From: Bacillota bacterium | Lineage (GTDB): Bacteria > Bacillota > Bacilli > Bacillales_A > Planococcaceae | Direction of reading: 5' to 3' | Assembly (NCBI GenBank): GCA_023405135.1 | Contig: JAEXYZ010000024.1 | Coordinates: 18,573-82,572, forward strand | Length of the DNA: 64,000 nucleotides | Shown: piece by piece, positions 27,560-36,013 of the stretch | Numbering within the stretch: the first letter of the stretch is position 1 | Layout: the number at the start of each line of letters is the position of its first letter | Made by a program: the position numbers and the translations under genes | Notes under the pieces: model-generated | What the model was told of the DNA's origin: nothing | Databases searched by the model: none | Seen by the model: only the letters and a program-made list of their open reading frames with translations

Positions 27560-27561
27560 AA

Positions 27562-27829
27562 AAGAGGCTGGGACATAAGTGAATTTTTTTAACAAATTTG
27601 CTTGTAACAATAATAAGAATTGGACATTTTGAAAATTGATTGGAGTGAAGGGGCGACTCCTGCGGGAACAGCCCGTTACTCGAGACCCCGCAGGAGCGTA
27701 GAGAAGAGGAGGCTTGAGCCGGGCCCGCGGAAAGCGTCCCCGGAACGGAAATCAATTTTCTCAATATCAAATAAACACCATTTTTCTTATAAAGAAAAAT
27801 GGTGTTTATTTGTTTTGTCCCAGCCTCTT
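27562..27829. repeat. 268-bp composite palindromic repeat with terminator-like ends
   Basis: Perfect 14-bp outer arms, AAGAGGCTGGGACA at 27562-27575 and its complement at 27816-27829, enclose inner paired arms GAAAATTGATT (27631-27641) with AATCAATTTTC (27750-27760) and CTCCTGCGGG (27657-27666) with CCCGCAGGAG (27687-27696). The core is markedly GC-rich against this genome. A further hairpin at 27769-27811 has a perfect 20-bp stem and a 3-base loop. The outer arms and core resemble an intergenic repeat family I recall from Bacillaceae genomes. No protein is likely, though open frames run through it. The right arm followed by Ts also terminates zupT. Confidence 0.85.
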
Positions 27830-27973
27830 ATTTTTTCAAGGAAATATTTGCTTAATTGGATCCTCGCCGCAATTTATCTTTACTGGAAGCAAAGGTCGGG
27901 AAAAATAATGAAAGATATACAAGAAGTTTGTAAACTATAGTTAAGAGGACGTTCTTTTTTATTTGTACTTATT

Positions 27974-28621
27974 TTATGAAGCAGTGGTAGCATTTTCAGA
28001 AGCGACTGTAAAATGTGCATTTTCATGCCTAGGATTTTCAATTTCGTCTAATACTGCTACAGCATAATCTGCATAGCTTACATAACTTAAATGTTGGGAA
28101 TTTAAAAGCAAACGATCCTTACCTAAAATGTAGTGACCAGTTCTAGGACCATCTGAATCGAATAATGGGGAAGGACTTAAAAATGTCCAACGTATAGTAG
28201 AGTTTTGTAAATCAATAAGATTTTGTAATTGTTGATGAGCAATTAATTTATACTCTTTTGGAAATTCTGGAAGTTCTAATAAACGGATTTTATACCCATT
28301 ATCCATAAAAAGGCTTCCTGCACCACCCACTACAAATAACTTTGTTTCACTATTTTTTAATAATGAAATTAAAAAACGGCCAACTTTTACATGTAGGAGT
28401 TCTTCCCCGGGGAAAGCTCCAAATGCATTTATAAGTACATCAAATTGCGTTACATCTTCTTTTGTTAATTCGAATATCTCCTTCTCTAGAACATTAATTT
28501 TCATGTTTGATAATACATTTTTATTCCTGGAAATTGCTGTAATATCATGATTCCGCATCTTTGCTTCATTTAATATATTACTACCGACTTTTCCAGTTGC
28601 TCCAATAATGCCGATTTTCAA
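27974..28621 (-). CDS. NAD(P)-binding Rossmann protein (NmrA/YwnB-like)
   Basis: 215 residues beginning M-K-I-G-I-I-G-A-T-G-K-V-G, the dinucleotide-binding loop of atypical short-chain dehydrogenases. It lacks the Y-x3-K catalytic pair, as in NmrA and YwnB-type redox sensors or reductases. A conserved S-P-S-P-L-F-D segment follows the fourth strand. Reaction unknown. Start is TTG with AAGGAG nine bases upstream. It is monocistronic on the minus strand. Confidence 0.82.
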   Translation of the reverse strand: MKIGIIGATGKVGSNILNEAKMRNHDITAISRNKNVLSNMKINVLEKEIFELTKEDVTQFDVLINAFGAFPGEELLHVKVGRFLISLLKNSETKLFVVGGAGSLFMDNGYKIRLLELPEFPKEYKLIAHQQLQNLIDLQNSTIRWTFLSPSPLFDSDGPRTGHYILGKDRLLLNSQHLSYVSYADYAVAVLDEIENPRHENAHFTVASENATTAS

Positions 28622-28761
28622 TTTGAATTACTCCTTTCCAATGATTTAATAAACCATTAATTAATACTGTTACTAACACCAAAAGGACTAGTAATCCTGA
28701 AAATCAGGTATATTGGCATCTTATATTATACGAATATAGAGAGTATTTGAAAATAAATGTT

Positions 28762-28806
28762 AAAAAAAGATGCCCAATGATTCAATATATGATTCATTAG
28801 GCATTT
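28762..28806 (-). terminator. Rho-independent terminator of thrC-thrB
   Basis: On the minus strand, ATGCCTAATGA pairs with TCATTGGGCAT (one G-T pair) and is followed by seven Ts. Confidence 0.8.
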
Positions 28807-28809
28807 ATA

Positions 28810-29748
28810 TTATTTTATTGTCCCATTTCCTTGAAGGACAACACCATTTTCTATTTCAGTTACAATTACACCTTGTTGATCGGCTCTTGTTAATAATATT
28901 TCATGTGTAGGGAATTGTTTTCTTACTTTAGAGATAAACTGTTCCCCGATATCAGTCGGGATGATGGATATGACAGTTGGACCTGCTCCGCTAAGGGCAG
29001 TACCATAGGCTCCAGATTTTCGAGCAGCATTATGAATTTCATCAAAATAAGGAATTAGTTTTGCTCTGAATGGTTCATGAAATAAATCTGATTCCATATA
29101 ACGACCGATTCGTTCATAATCCTTTAAAATTAATGAAGCTGCTAACATATTAGCATTGGCGCTTGCATTTACTGCGTATCCTCGGTCATATTGATTTGGC
29201 AATACTTTGCGTGCTTCTTCCGTTTTTAATTCAACATTAGGTATGAAGACTACAAAGGAAGCATCTAAATCTTGTATATGAATTGTATCAACAACACCGT
29301 TATCGTCCATTGCAGAAATCGTTAAACCACCTAGAACAGAAGCAGAAGCATTATCAGGATGTCCCTCAATTTGAGAAGAAATATTTAACTTATCTTGTGT
29401 AGTTAGATTTAAATCACAAACGAGATTTGCCAATTCAATTGCAGCAACAATTGCCGCTGCACTACTTCCTAAACCTCGAGCAAAAGGTAATTCACTTACC
29501 ATTTCGATTCGACAAGGTGGTAATTCTTTGTTAAATCGTTCTGCCGTTTCTTTAGCAATATTGTATATTAAATGTTCTTCTAGTTCGAACTCTTTTGGAA
29601 GATGGTCAGATAAATGAATAATTTCCCACTTGTCTGCCAGAGACACTGTTAAATTTAAATATAAGGACAAACTAAGCCCAATGGAATCAAACCCAGGTCC
29701 TAAGTTAGCAGTGCTCCCAGGAACAGTGATTTGCCATTTTTTACTCAT
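28810..29748 (-). CDS. thrB: Homoserine kinase
   Basis: 312 residues of the GHMP kinase superfamily: N-terminal P-G-S-T-A-N-L-G-P-G-F-D-S-I-G, the ATP loop P-F-A-R-G-L-G-S-S-A-A-A-I, and the C-terminal G-A-Y-G-T-A-L-S-G-A-G-P-T. It phosphorylates homoserine for threonine synthesis. Its ATG overlaps the thrC stop in ATGA, indicating translational coupling. The usual upstream hom gene of the hom-thrC-thrB operon is absent here and must lie elsewhere. Confidence 0.95.
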   Translation of the reverse strand: MSKKWQITVPGSTANLGPGFDSIGLSLSLYLNLTVSLADKWEIIHLSDHLPKEFELEEHLIYNIAKETAERFNKELPPCRIEMVSELPFARGLGSSAAAIVAAIELANLVCDLNLTTQDKLNISSQIEGHPDNASASVLGGLTISAMDDNGVVDTIHIQDLDASFVVFIPNVELKTEEARKVLPNQYDRGYAVNASANANMLAASLILKDYERIGRYMESDLFHEPFRAKLIPYFDEIHNAARKSGAYGTALSGAGPTVISIIPTDIGEQFISKVRKQFPTHEILLTRADQQGVIVTEIENGVVLQGNGTIK

Positions 29749-30797
29749 AGTATTCCCTCGATATATTGACGGATTTCTTCTTCGTCATTTTTAAGTGATA
29801 CTAAGTCGACTTTTGAAACGTTCATTGCTGTATCAGGGTCTTTTAATCCGTTACCAGTAAAGATAGTTACAACCCAACTACCTTTTACAATTTTGCCATT
29901 GTTTACAGATTTAATTACACCAGCAAGTGAAGCTGCAGAACCTGGTTCAACAAAAATACCTTCAGAGCGAGCTATTAATTGGTAGGCTGCTAAAATTTCA
30001 TCATCTGTTACAGAGTCGATAATACCTTGTGATTCATCACGTGCCGCTTCTGCCAATTTCCAACTTGCAGGGTTACCGATACGAATTGCTGTTGCTACTG
30101 TTTCAGGGTTCGCAATAGGCTCACCTTTAACTATTGCAGCAGCACCCTCTGCTTCAAATCCATACATTTTTGGAAGACCAGAATTTTTCGCTTCGTTATA
30201 TTCTTTGAAGCCTTTCCAGTAAGCAGTGATATTTCCCGCGTTACCAACAGGGATACATAAATAGTCAGGTGCTTGTCCTAAGCTATCTACTATTTCAAAG
30301 GCAGCAGTTTTTTGTCCTTCAATTCGGTACGGGTTTACAGAATTAACAAGTTTAACAGGGGTTGTCTCGCTTACTTGACGTACAATTGCTAATGCATCGT
30401 CAAAGTTGCCGTCAATTTCGATAATTTTTGCTCCATACATACATGCTTGAGCTAGTTTACCAAGTGCAACTTTTCCTTTTGGGATTACAACGATTGATTG
30501 GATGCCAGCACGTGCAGCATATGCTGAAGCCGCAGCAGATGTATTACCAGTAGAAGCACAGATAACGCATTTTGCTCCATCTTCAATTGCTTTTGCAACA
30601 GCGAACACCATACCACGATCTTTAAAAGATCCAGTTGGGTTTGCACCTTCGATTTTTCCGTATAATTCAATGCCTAATTCCTTAGACAAATTTACTAAGT
30701 GAATAAGAGGAGTATTGCCTTCATTTAATGTTAATGCAGGTGTGCTTTCAGTAACGGGTAAAAATTCTTTATATTCTTCAATAAGACCTTTCCACAT
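29745..30797 (-). CDS. thrC: Threonine synthase
   Basis: 350 residues, a near full-length match in pattern to B. subtilis ThrC, starting M-W-K-G-L-I-E-E-Y-K-E-F-L-P-V. The PLP lysine is K59 in G-S-F-K-D-R-G-M, and the phosphate-binding loop A-S-T-G-N-T-S-A-A is present. It converts O-phosphohomoserine to threonine. The frame extends upstream to 30878, but ATG 30797 matches the family start and has AAAGGAGA ten bases before it. First gene of the thrC-thrB unit. Confidence 0.95.
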   Translation of the reverse strand: MWKGLIEEYKEFLPVTESTPALTLNEGNTPLIHLVNLSKELGIELYGKIEGANPTGSFKDRGMVFAVAKAIEDGAKCVICASTGNTSAAASAYAARAGIQSIVVIPKGKVALGKLAQACMYGAKIIEIDGNFDDALAIVRQVSETTPVKLVNSVNPYRIEGQKTAAFEIVDSLGQAPDYLCIPVGNAGNITAYWKGFKEYNEAKNSGLPKMYGFEAEGAAAIVKGEPIANPETVATAIRIGNPASWKLAEAARDESQGIIDSVTDDEILAAYQLIARSEGIFVEPGSAASLAGVIKSVNNGKIVKGSWVVTIFTGNGLKDPDTAMNVSKVDLVSLKNDEEEIRQYIEGIL

Positions 30798-30971
30798 AGC
30801 GTACATTCTCCTTTTGTTCTCACTAGATGAACAGTTGTTTGTATATAAGAGACATTTTAACGCAAGATAGAGGTACATTTCAATAGGAAATAATAAATTA
30901 ACAAATTCATTATATGGCCAATTTTTCCTTGTAACTTGATTAAAACATAGGTATTGTTAATTGTGTAAATT

Positions 30972-30989
30972 CAAATGTAAAGACAGGTG
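30972..30989. promoter_or_regulatory. Candidate niacin-repressor (NiaR) operator before niaP
   Basis: CAAATGT and ACAGGTG flank a 4-base spacer, an imperfect inverted repeat of form CA-N2-TGT / ACA-N2-TG. It overlaps the niaP ribosome binding site. NiaR represses niaP in Bacillales; whether this is its site is inference. Confidence 0.35.
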
Positions 30990-30997
30990 AATCTAAT

Positions 30998-32227
30998 ATG
31001 AATATGAAGAAGGACGTTGCACCAATCTCTCGAAATAAATTACTAGGGGTTGCGGGAGTAGGTTGGATGTTCGACGCAATGGACGTTGGAATATTATCCT
31101 TCGTAATAGCAGCTCTAGCAGCTGATTGGGGATTAAATTCTACACAAATGGGTTGGATAGGAAGTATTAACTCAATTGGGATGGCAGTTGGTGCCTTTAT
31201 ATTTGGTATTTTTGCGGATAAAATTGGGCGTAAACAGATTTTTATGTGGACTTTAATTATCTTTTCAGTTGCTAGTGGTTTGTCTGCTATTACGACCACA
31301 TTCGTTGCGTTTATAATTTTACGTTTCTTTGTTGGTATGGGTCTAGGAGGAGAACTACCTGTAGCATCCACTTTAGTATCCGAAAGTGTTGAAGCAAAAG
31401 AACGTGGTCGAGTTGTTGTACTATTAGAAAGCTTTTGGGCTGCTGGCTGGCTTTTAGCGGCAATTATTTCTTATTTTGTTATACCGGCAGAGTTTTGGCC
31501 AATTGAAGGTTGGCGTGTTGCTTTAATTTTAACTGCTATTCCTGCGTTTTATGCGGTCTATATAAGACTGCATTTACCTGATTCACCTCAGTTTACTGCT
31601 AAACAAGAGGCAAAAAAACGCTCCATTATGCAAAATATAGCAGGTGTTTGGGAGAAGAAATATGCCCGTTCAACATTGATGTTATGGGTACTATGGTTTA
31701 CGGTAGTGTTTTCTTACTATGGAATGTTTTTATGGTTACCTAGTGTTATGGTAGGAAAAGGGTTTGATTTAATATCAAGCTTTAAGTACGTTTTAATTAT
31801 GACATTAGCACAGCTTCCGGGTTACTTTACAGCAGCATGGTTTATTGAAAAGTTTGGACGTAAATTCGTTCTTGTAACTTATTTAACTGGAACAGCTGCA
31901 AGTGCATTTGTGTTTGGAAATGCAGAAACAGTTTCAATATTACTTGTGTCAGGTATTTTACTTTCATTCTTTAACTTAGGGGCATGGGGAGCTCTTTATG
32001 CCTATACTCCGGAACAATATCCAACAGTTATTAGAGGAACAGGTGCAGGAATGGCAGCTGCAATAGGGCGTGTTGGAGGTATTTTTGGTCCTCTTTTAGT
32101 CGGGTATTTGTTAAAGGCTGAATATAATATTGGATTTATTTTTGCTATTTTCTGCGTAGCAATACTAATTGGAGTAGTAGCAGTATTATTCTTAGGTAAA
32201 GAAACGAAACAGACAGAATTGGAATAA
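30998..32227 (+). CDS. niaP: Niacin transporter, MFS family
   Basis: 409 residues that follow B. subtilis NiaP (YceI) nearly segment by segment: K-L-L-G-V-A-G-V-G-W-M-F-D-A-M-D-V-G, then G-S-I-N-S-I-G-M-A, R-F-F-V-G-M-G-L-G-G-E-L-P-V-A-S-T, and the terminal G-K-E-T-K-Q-T-E-L-E. About 12 membrane helices. It imports nicotinate/nicotinamide for NAD synthesis. AGGTGA lies before the ATG; a second in-frame ATG is two codons later. A candidate repressor site overlaps the ribosome binding site. A perfect 14-bp terminator follows. Confidence 0.92.
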   Translation: MNMKKDVAPISRNKLLGVAGVGWMFDAMDVGILSFVIAALAADWGLNSTQMGWIGSINSIGMAVGAFIFGIFADKIGRKQIFMWTLIIFSVASGLSAITTTFVAFIILRFFVGMGLGGELPVASTLVSESVEAKERGRVVVLLESFWAAGWLLAAIISYFVIPAEFWPIEGWRVALILTAIPAFYAVYIRLHLPDSPQFTAKQEAKKRSIMQNIAGVWEKKYARSTLMLWVLWFTVVFSYYGMFLWLPSVMVGKGFDLISSFKYVLIMTLAQLPGYFTAAWFIEKFGRKFVLVTYLTGTAASAFVFGNAETVSILLVSGILLSFFNLGAWGALYAYTPEQYPTVIRGTGAGMAAAIGRVGGIFGPLLVGYLLKAEYNIGFIFAIFCVAILIGVVAVLFLGKETKQTELE

Positions 32228-32235
32228 TAGAAAAA

Positions 32236-32275
32236 AGGGGATATCCAGAAAGAAAAAATTTCTGGATATCCCTTA
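32236..32275 (+). terminator. Strong hairpin after niaP
   Basis: GGGATATCCAGAAA pairs perfectly with TTTCTGGATATCCC around a loop of seven bases; the T tail is short. Confidence 0.75.
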
Positions 32276-32471
32276 TTGTTTCTGTGGTACCTCGGACATT
32301 TTGTCGAATATTATCTAAAAATTCATTCTAAGATTTGACAAAATTTTGACTTTGTAATTTAGCATATTAAAGTTTTTTTCTGAAAACTCATTGTATTCAA
32401 TCAATAATAATGTTAACCTAACTCATATTAAATTGTAATAATTACAAAATAAGGAGGTATTCAAAGTTAGG

Positions 32472-33320
32472 ATGAGCATAAGAGATGATATTAAAAAGCG
32501 TTTTATCCGCTTATCTAGGGGACAGCGCAAAGTTGCTCAGTTTGTTATTGATAATCCAAACATCATAGTAACACACATAGCTTCAGATGTCGGAAAATTG
32601 ATAGGAGTCAGTGAATCGACAGTTATTCGATTCTGCTATGCAATGGATTTATCTGGTTTTTGTGAATTGCAGGAAAAAATTAAAGAAGATCTAATGGAAA
32701 AGAAAGAAACAGCTGTATTAGATCATCCACTTATAACTAAAAAACATGAGCATCTTATTAGTGAAGTGATGAATCGTGATATCACAAATATATTAAGTAC
32801 GATTCAGCAAGTTGATGAGGACAAGTTTGAACAAGCTATTAAGTGGATGCATGAAAAGAATTTCCTATATGTGCTAGGATTTAGACAATCTTCTCCTTCT
32901 GCAAATTTCTTCACTAGCACTTTAAGCAACTACCGTAGACATGTAAAACAAATTCAGCATGATGTTGAGAATATTGTAAATCAAATTAGTGGAATGGATG
33001 ATCAATCGTTGCTAATTGTTATTGCATTAGATTCAGTACTTGAAGATGTATTAACAATTACAAAGTTATCAAAAAATAAGAATGTAAAAGTAATTGCGAT
33101 TACAAATACTACTTTATCACCAATTCGTGATTATGCAGACATCATCTTCACTGTTGGTGGAAATAAACAATCTTCAGTAGATGCAATAACTGCATTACAT
33201 TCCTTAATCCATGCACTAATTGAAGGAATGGTTGCACAAAATAGAAAACAATATGAAGCTTTCCAAAAATCTAATGCACAGATAGAAAGCAATTTTCTAT
33301 TTATAGAAAAAGCACTTTAG
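32472..33320 (+). CDS. MurR/RpiR family transcriptional regulator
   Basis: 282 residues: an N-terminal helix-turn-helix of the RpiR type (about 1-77, with V-S-E-S-T-V-I-R-F-C-Y-A-M-D-L-S-G-F) and a C-terminal SIS sugar-phosphate-binding domain (about 120-260, F-L-Y-V-L-G-F-R-Q-S and D-S-V-L-E-D). Such proteins control amino-sugar or sugar-acid genes, but no such target lies next to it, so its regulon is unknown. AAGGAGG is 14 bases before the ATG, an unusually long spacing, and no better in-frame start exists between them. Confidence 0.88.
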   Translation: MSIRDDIKKRFIRLSRGQRKVAQFVIDNPNIIVTHIASDVGKLIGVSESTVIRFCYAMDLSGFCELQEKIKEDLMEKKETAVLDHPLITKKHEHLISEVMNRDITNILSTIQQVDEDKFEQAIKWMHEKNFLYVLGFRQSSPSANFFTSTLSNYRRHVKQIQHDVENIVNQISGMDDQSLLIVIALDSVLEDVLTITKLSKNKNVKVIAITNTTLSPIRDYADIIFTVGGNKQSSVDAITALHSLIHALIEGMVAQNRKQYEAFQKSNAQIESNFLFIEKAL

Positions 33321-33325
33321 TAAAA

Positions 33326-33376
33326 CTTCGAGAGCGTATTCGTAAATTGCGGGGGCATTTACGAATGCGCTTTTTT
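33326..33376 (+). terminator. Rho-independent terminator after RpiR regulator
   Basis: GCGTATTCGTAAAT pairs with ATTTACGAATGCGC (one mismatch) and is followed by six Ts. Confidence 0.85.
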
Positions 33377-33412
33377 ATAAGAAAAGCGAAAGACGCTCGC
33401 TTAGCTCCAACA
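33377..33412. repeat. Possible fragment of a Bacillaceae intergenic repeat
   Basis: The segment has imperfect arms AAGCGA and TCGCTT around AAGACGC, followed by TAGCTCCAAC. It resembles the conserved start of an intergenic repeat I recall from Bacillus-type genomes. Only one copy is visible here. Confidence 0.3.
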
Positions 33413-33504
33413 ACATATCAAGTTCTATTTTTCTATTCAGTAACAGGTATGATAAAATAAATTCGGAATTAAGAAACATTTATAAAATAGGAGGAACTCA
33501 TTTA

Positions 33505-34428
33505 ATGAGCAAAGTATTAGTTTTCGGACACAAAAACCCTGATACAGACACAATTACATCTGCACTTGTTTATGCATATTTAAAACAACAACTTGGTGTT
33601 GGTGCAGAAGCAGTACGTTTAGGTGAAGTGAATAACGAGACAAAATTTGCATTAGAAAAGTTTGGATTCGAGGCGCCACGTTTAATTGGAAACGTTGCAA
33701 ACGAAGCAAGCGAAGTAATTTTAGTAGATCATAATGAACGTCAGCAATCAGCAGATGGAATTGAAGAAGTGAAAGTTACAGAAGTAATTGATCATCACCG
33801 TATTGCAAACTTCGAAACTTCTGATCCACTTTATTATCGTGCAGAGCCAGTAGGATGTACAGCAACTATTTTAAATAAAATCTTTAAAGAAAATAATGTT
33901 GAAATTCCTTCGAACATTGCAGGATTAATGCTTTCTGCTATCGTTTCAGATACATTATTATTCAAATCTCCAACTTGCACAGAACAGGATGTACAGGCTG
34001 GACAAGAGTTAGCTGAAAAAGCTGGCGTAGATGTGAATGAATATGGTTTAGCAATGTTAAAAGCGGGTGCAGACCTTTCTGACAAATCATTAGAAGATTT
34101 ACTATCATTAGATGCGAAAGAATTTACATTTGGTGATGTGAAATCAATCGTTGCGCAAGTGAATGCAGTTGATGTTAATGATGTACTAAATCGTAAAGAC
34201 GAATTAGTAAGCCTATTAAACAAAAACATTGAAGAAAACGGTTTACAATTATTCTTCTTTGTTGTAACAGATATTTTAAATAACGATTCTACAGCAGTAG
34301 TTGTAGGTAGCGCGGCAGAGGCTGCAGCAAAAGCATTCGGTAAAGAATTAAACAATGACTTAGTTGATTTACCTGGAGTTGTATCACGTAAAAAGCAAAT
34401 CGTTCCTGTATTAACAGAAGCGCTTTAA
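33505..34428 (+). CDS. ppaC: Manganese-dependent inorganic pyrophosphatase (class II)
   Basis: 307 residues of the DHH phosphoesterase family. Metal ligands are visible in G-H9-K-N-P-D13-T-D15-T, in V-D-H-N-E, and in the D-H-H-R-I motif; the C-terminal DHHA2 domain ends with the S-R-K-K-Q-I-V-P substrate-binding motif. It hydrolyses pyrophosphate from biosynthesis. Length is normal for the family. AGGAGG precedes the ATG. Own terminator. Confidence 0.96.
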   Translation: MSKVLVFGHKNPDTDTITSALVYAYLKQQLGVGAEAVRLGEVNNETKFALEKFGFEAPRLIGNVANEASEVILVDHNERQQSADGIEEVKVTEVIDHHRIANFETSDPLYYRAEPVGCTATILNKIFKENNVEIPSNIAGLMLSAIVSDTLLFKSPTCTEQDVQAGQELAEKAGVDVNEYGLAMLKAGADLSDKSLEDLLSLDAKEFTFGDVKSIVAQVNAVDVNDVLNRKDELVSLLNKNIEENGLQLFFFVVTDILNNDSTAVVVGSAAEAAAKAFGKELNNDLVDLPGVVSRKKQIVPVLTEAL

Positions 34429-34433
34429 TAAAT

Positions 34434-34478
34434 TAGAGAGCTGTTCAGAAGGAAAATATTCTGAACAGCTCTTTTTGT
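34434..34478 (+). terminator. Rho-independent terminator after ppaC
   Basis: AGAGCTGTTCAGAA pairs with TTCTGAACAGCTCT, followed by TTTTT. Confidence 0.88.
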
Positions 34479-34506
34479 TATTAAAAGGAATTTATATCTA
34501 TTAAAT

Positions 34507-35886
34507 TTATTTTTTCAACTTTAACGGATATACAGCTGGTCCCTCAATTATATTTCCATTTTTATCAAAGCGAGATCCGTGACATGGACAGTCCCAAGTT
34601 TCATCACCCTCATTCCATCTTGTTTTACATCCTAAATGTGTACATTTAGGTGCTTCTATTCTTGTAAGATAGCCACCTACCAGACTTGTTGTAACGAAAC
34701 CGATATTTTTTAGGGAGTGTAAAAGATTTTTTCCAAAATTTCCTCTAGAAGGGCTATATAAAGATGTACCAGAATGAACTTCTTTTGTAATTGTACTTGA
34801 AATAATTTCTCCTGCAACGAGTGAATTTGAAAGTCCCCATTTACGATAACCTGTTGCAATATAAAGAGTTGGTTCATCATTAGTAATTTGCCCAATATAT
34901 GGAATGTGATCGGGAGTATTTGGATCCTGTGCACTCCAAAAATAAGTCGGTTTAGGTAAGTCAAAATTGCCCTTTAATTCTCTTTCAAGTTCTTTATAAT
35001 AATTTTTCGTGTGTTTGACAGTTCCTGCTTTATGATTATTTCCTCCATATATGAAATATGGTGTGTTGGAAACTAATGCTGTTCTTATAGTTCTTGTAGG
35101 GTTTTCCACGGATAAATATTGCCCTTTTAAAAGTTCTGAAGCTTTTGAAGCAATGAGGTAAGAGCGATCAATTGAAAGTTTAGTTGTAAGCATACCTTTG
35201 AACGATTCAATTGGATAGTGCGTACAGAGTACTAAATTTTTATAATTTATACGATAATCGCTATTTGTTTCAACTACTTTCTCATCAATAATTACCCTTG
35301 TAACACGGCAATTACTAAAAATAGATGCACCTTCTTTCAAGGCAAGTTTTGCAAAATGAATAGCAAAATTTGTTGGGTGTATTTGTGCGGTGTTTTCCAT
35401 TTTTAACGCTGATGTTATTGGAATAGGTAGTTCGGTTTCTGTTGTTTCAATACCAGGTATATTAAGCTTTTTATAGGCATTCAACTCATCCTGAATCGTA
35501 TTACTACCGTATTTACTTTGTGCATAAATATACGAGTCGGTTTTTTGATAAGTCTCAATTGGTACAAGCTGTAAAGCAGACTCTATTGCGCTTTTATTAG
35601 CTTTATAATAAGTTCGAACTTCATCGTCAGAAAAGTCCTTTAAAAGCTTTGAAAAAATAATGCCATGTTGAGGAGTTAATTTTCCTGTCGAATGACTTGT
35701 TGTACCATGTGCAATGGATGATTTTGCTTCAAGTAAGACAACTTGAAGGCCTTTTTTTGCGAGTAAATAAGCTGTATATATCCCAGATAAACCACCGCCT
35801 ACAATACAAACATCACACTCTAAAGATTTAGATAATGTAGGTAACGACAATGTTTCAATGTCTTTAAGCCAGAGAGAGTTTTGCAT
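34507..35886 (-). CDS. FAD-dependent oxidoreductase fused to a C-terminal Rieske [2Fe-2S] domain
   Basis: 459 residues. The N-terminus has the FAD Rossmann motif V-G-G-G-L-S-G-I-Y-T-A-Y near residue 30, a DadA/glycine-oxidase-like fold through about residue 375, and a final Rieske domain with C-T-H-L-G-C and C-P-C-H-G-S-R-F as cluster ligands. B. subtilis YhfW has the same architecture. The substrate is unknown, presumably an amine or amino-acid-like compound, with electrons passed to the iron-sulphur cluster. The frame extends to TTG 35898; ATG 35886 has GGGGG six bases upstream and is preferred. Confidence 0.9.
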   Translation of the reverse strand: MQNSLWLKDIETLSLPTLSKSLECDVCIVGGGLSGIYTAYLLAKKGLQVVLLEAKSSIAHGTTSHSTGKLTPQHGIIFSKLLKDFSDDEVRTYYKANKSAIESALQLVPIETYQKTDSYIYAQSKYGSNTIQDELNAYKKLNIPGIETTETELPIPITSALKMENTAQIHPTNFAIHFAKLALKEGASIFSNCRVTRVIIDEKVVETNSDYRINYKNLVLCTHYPIESFKGMLTTKLSIDRSYLIASKASELLKGQYLSVENPTRTIRTALVSNTPYFIYGGNNHKAGTVKHTKNYYKELERELKGNFDLPKPTYFWSAQDPNTPDHIPYIGQITNDEPTLYIATGYRKWGLSNSLVAGEIISSTITKEVHSGTSLYSPSRGNFGKNLLHSLKNIGFVTTSLVGGYLTRIEAPKCTHLGCKTRWNEGDETWDCPCHGSRFDKNGNIIEGPAVYPLKLKK

Positions 35887-36013
35887 AAGTGCCCCCAATT
35901 ATACTCAGTTTTTAGTAAGTATTGGATAAATGTGAATACAATATTCATATGAGCATATTAATTGTGGGAAAATTATTTCACTCTTAAACTGAAGGAAGAG
36001 GAGGAATGTACTA

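Noticed and set aside
27620..27940. Open frames of 64-106 codons through the palindromic repeat after zupT
   Set aside because: They run across the inverted-repeat structure, have an Arg/Pro-rich random look and lack a ribosome binding site.
32452..32474. Possible earlier start for the RpiR regulator nearer its AAGGAGG
   Set aside because: No ATG, GTG or TTG lies in frame between the site and ATG 32472, so the long spacing is accepted.
33834..34355. A 173-codon minus-strand frame inside ppaC
   Set aside because: It lies wholly within a clearly conserved gene and its Ser/Asn/Phe-rich product is typical of an antisense shadow.
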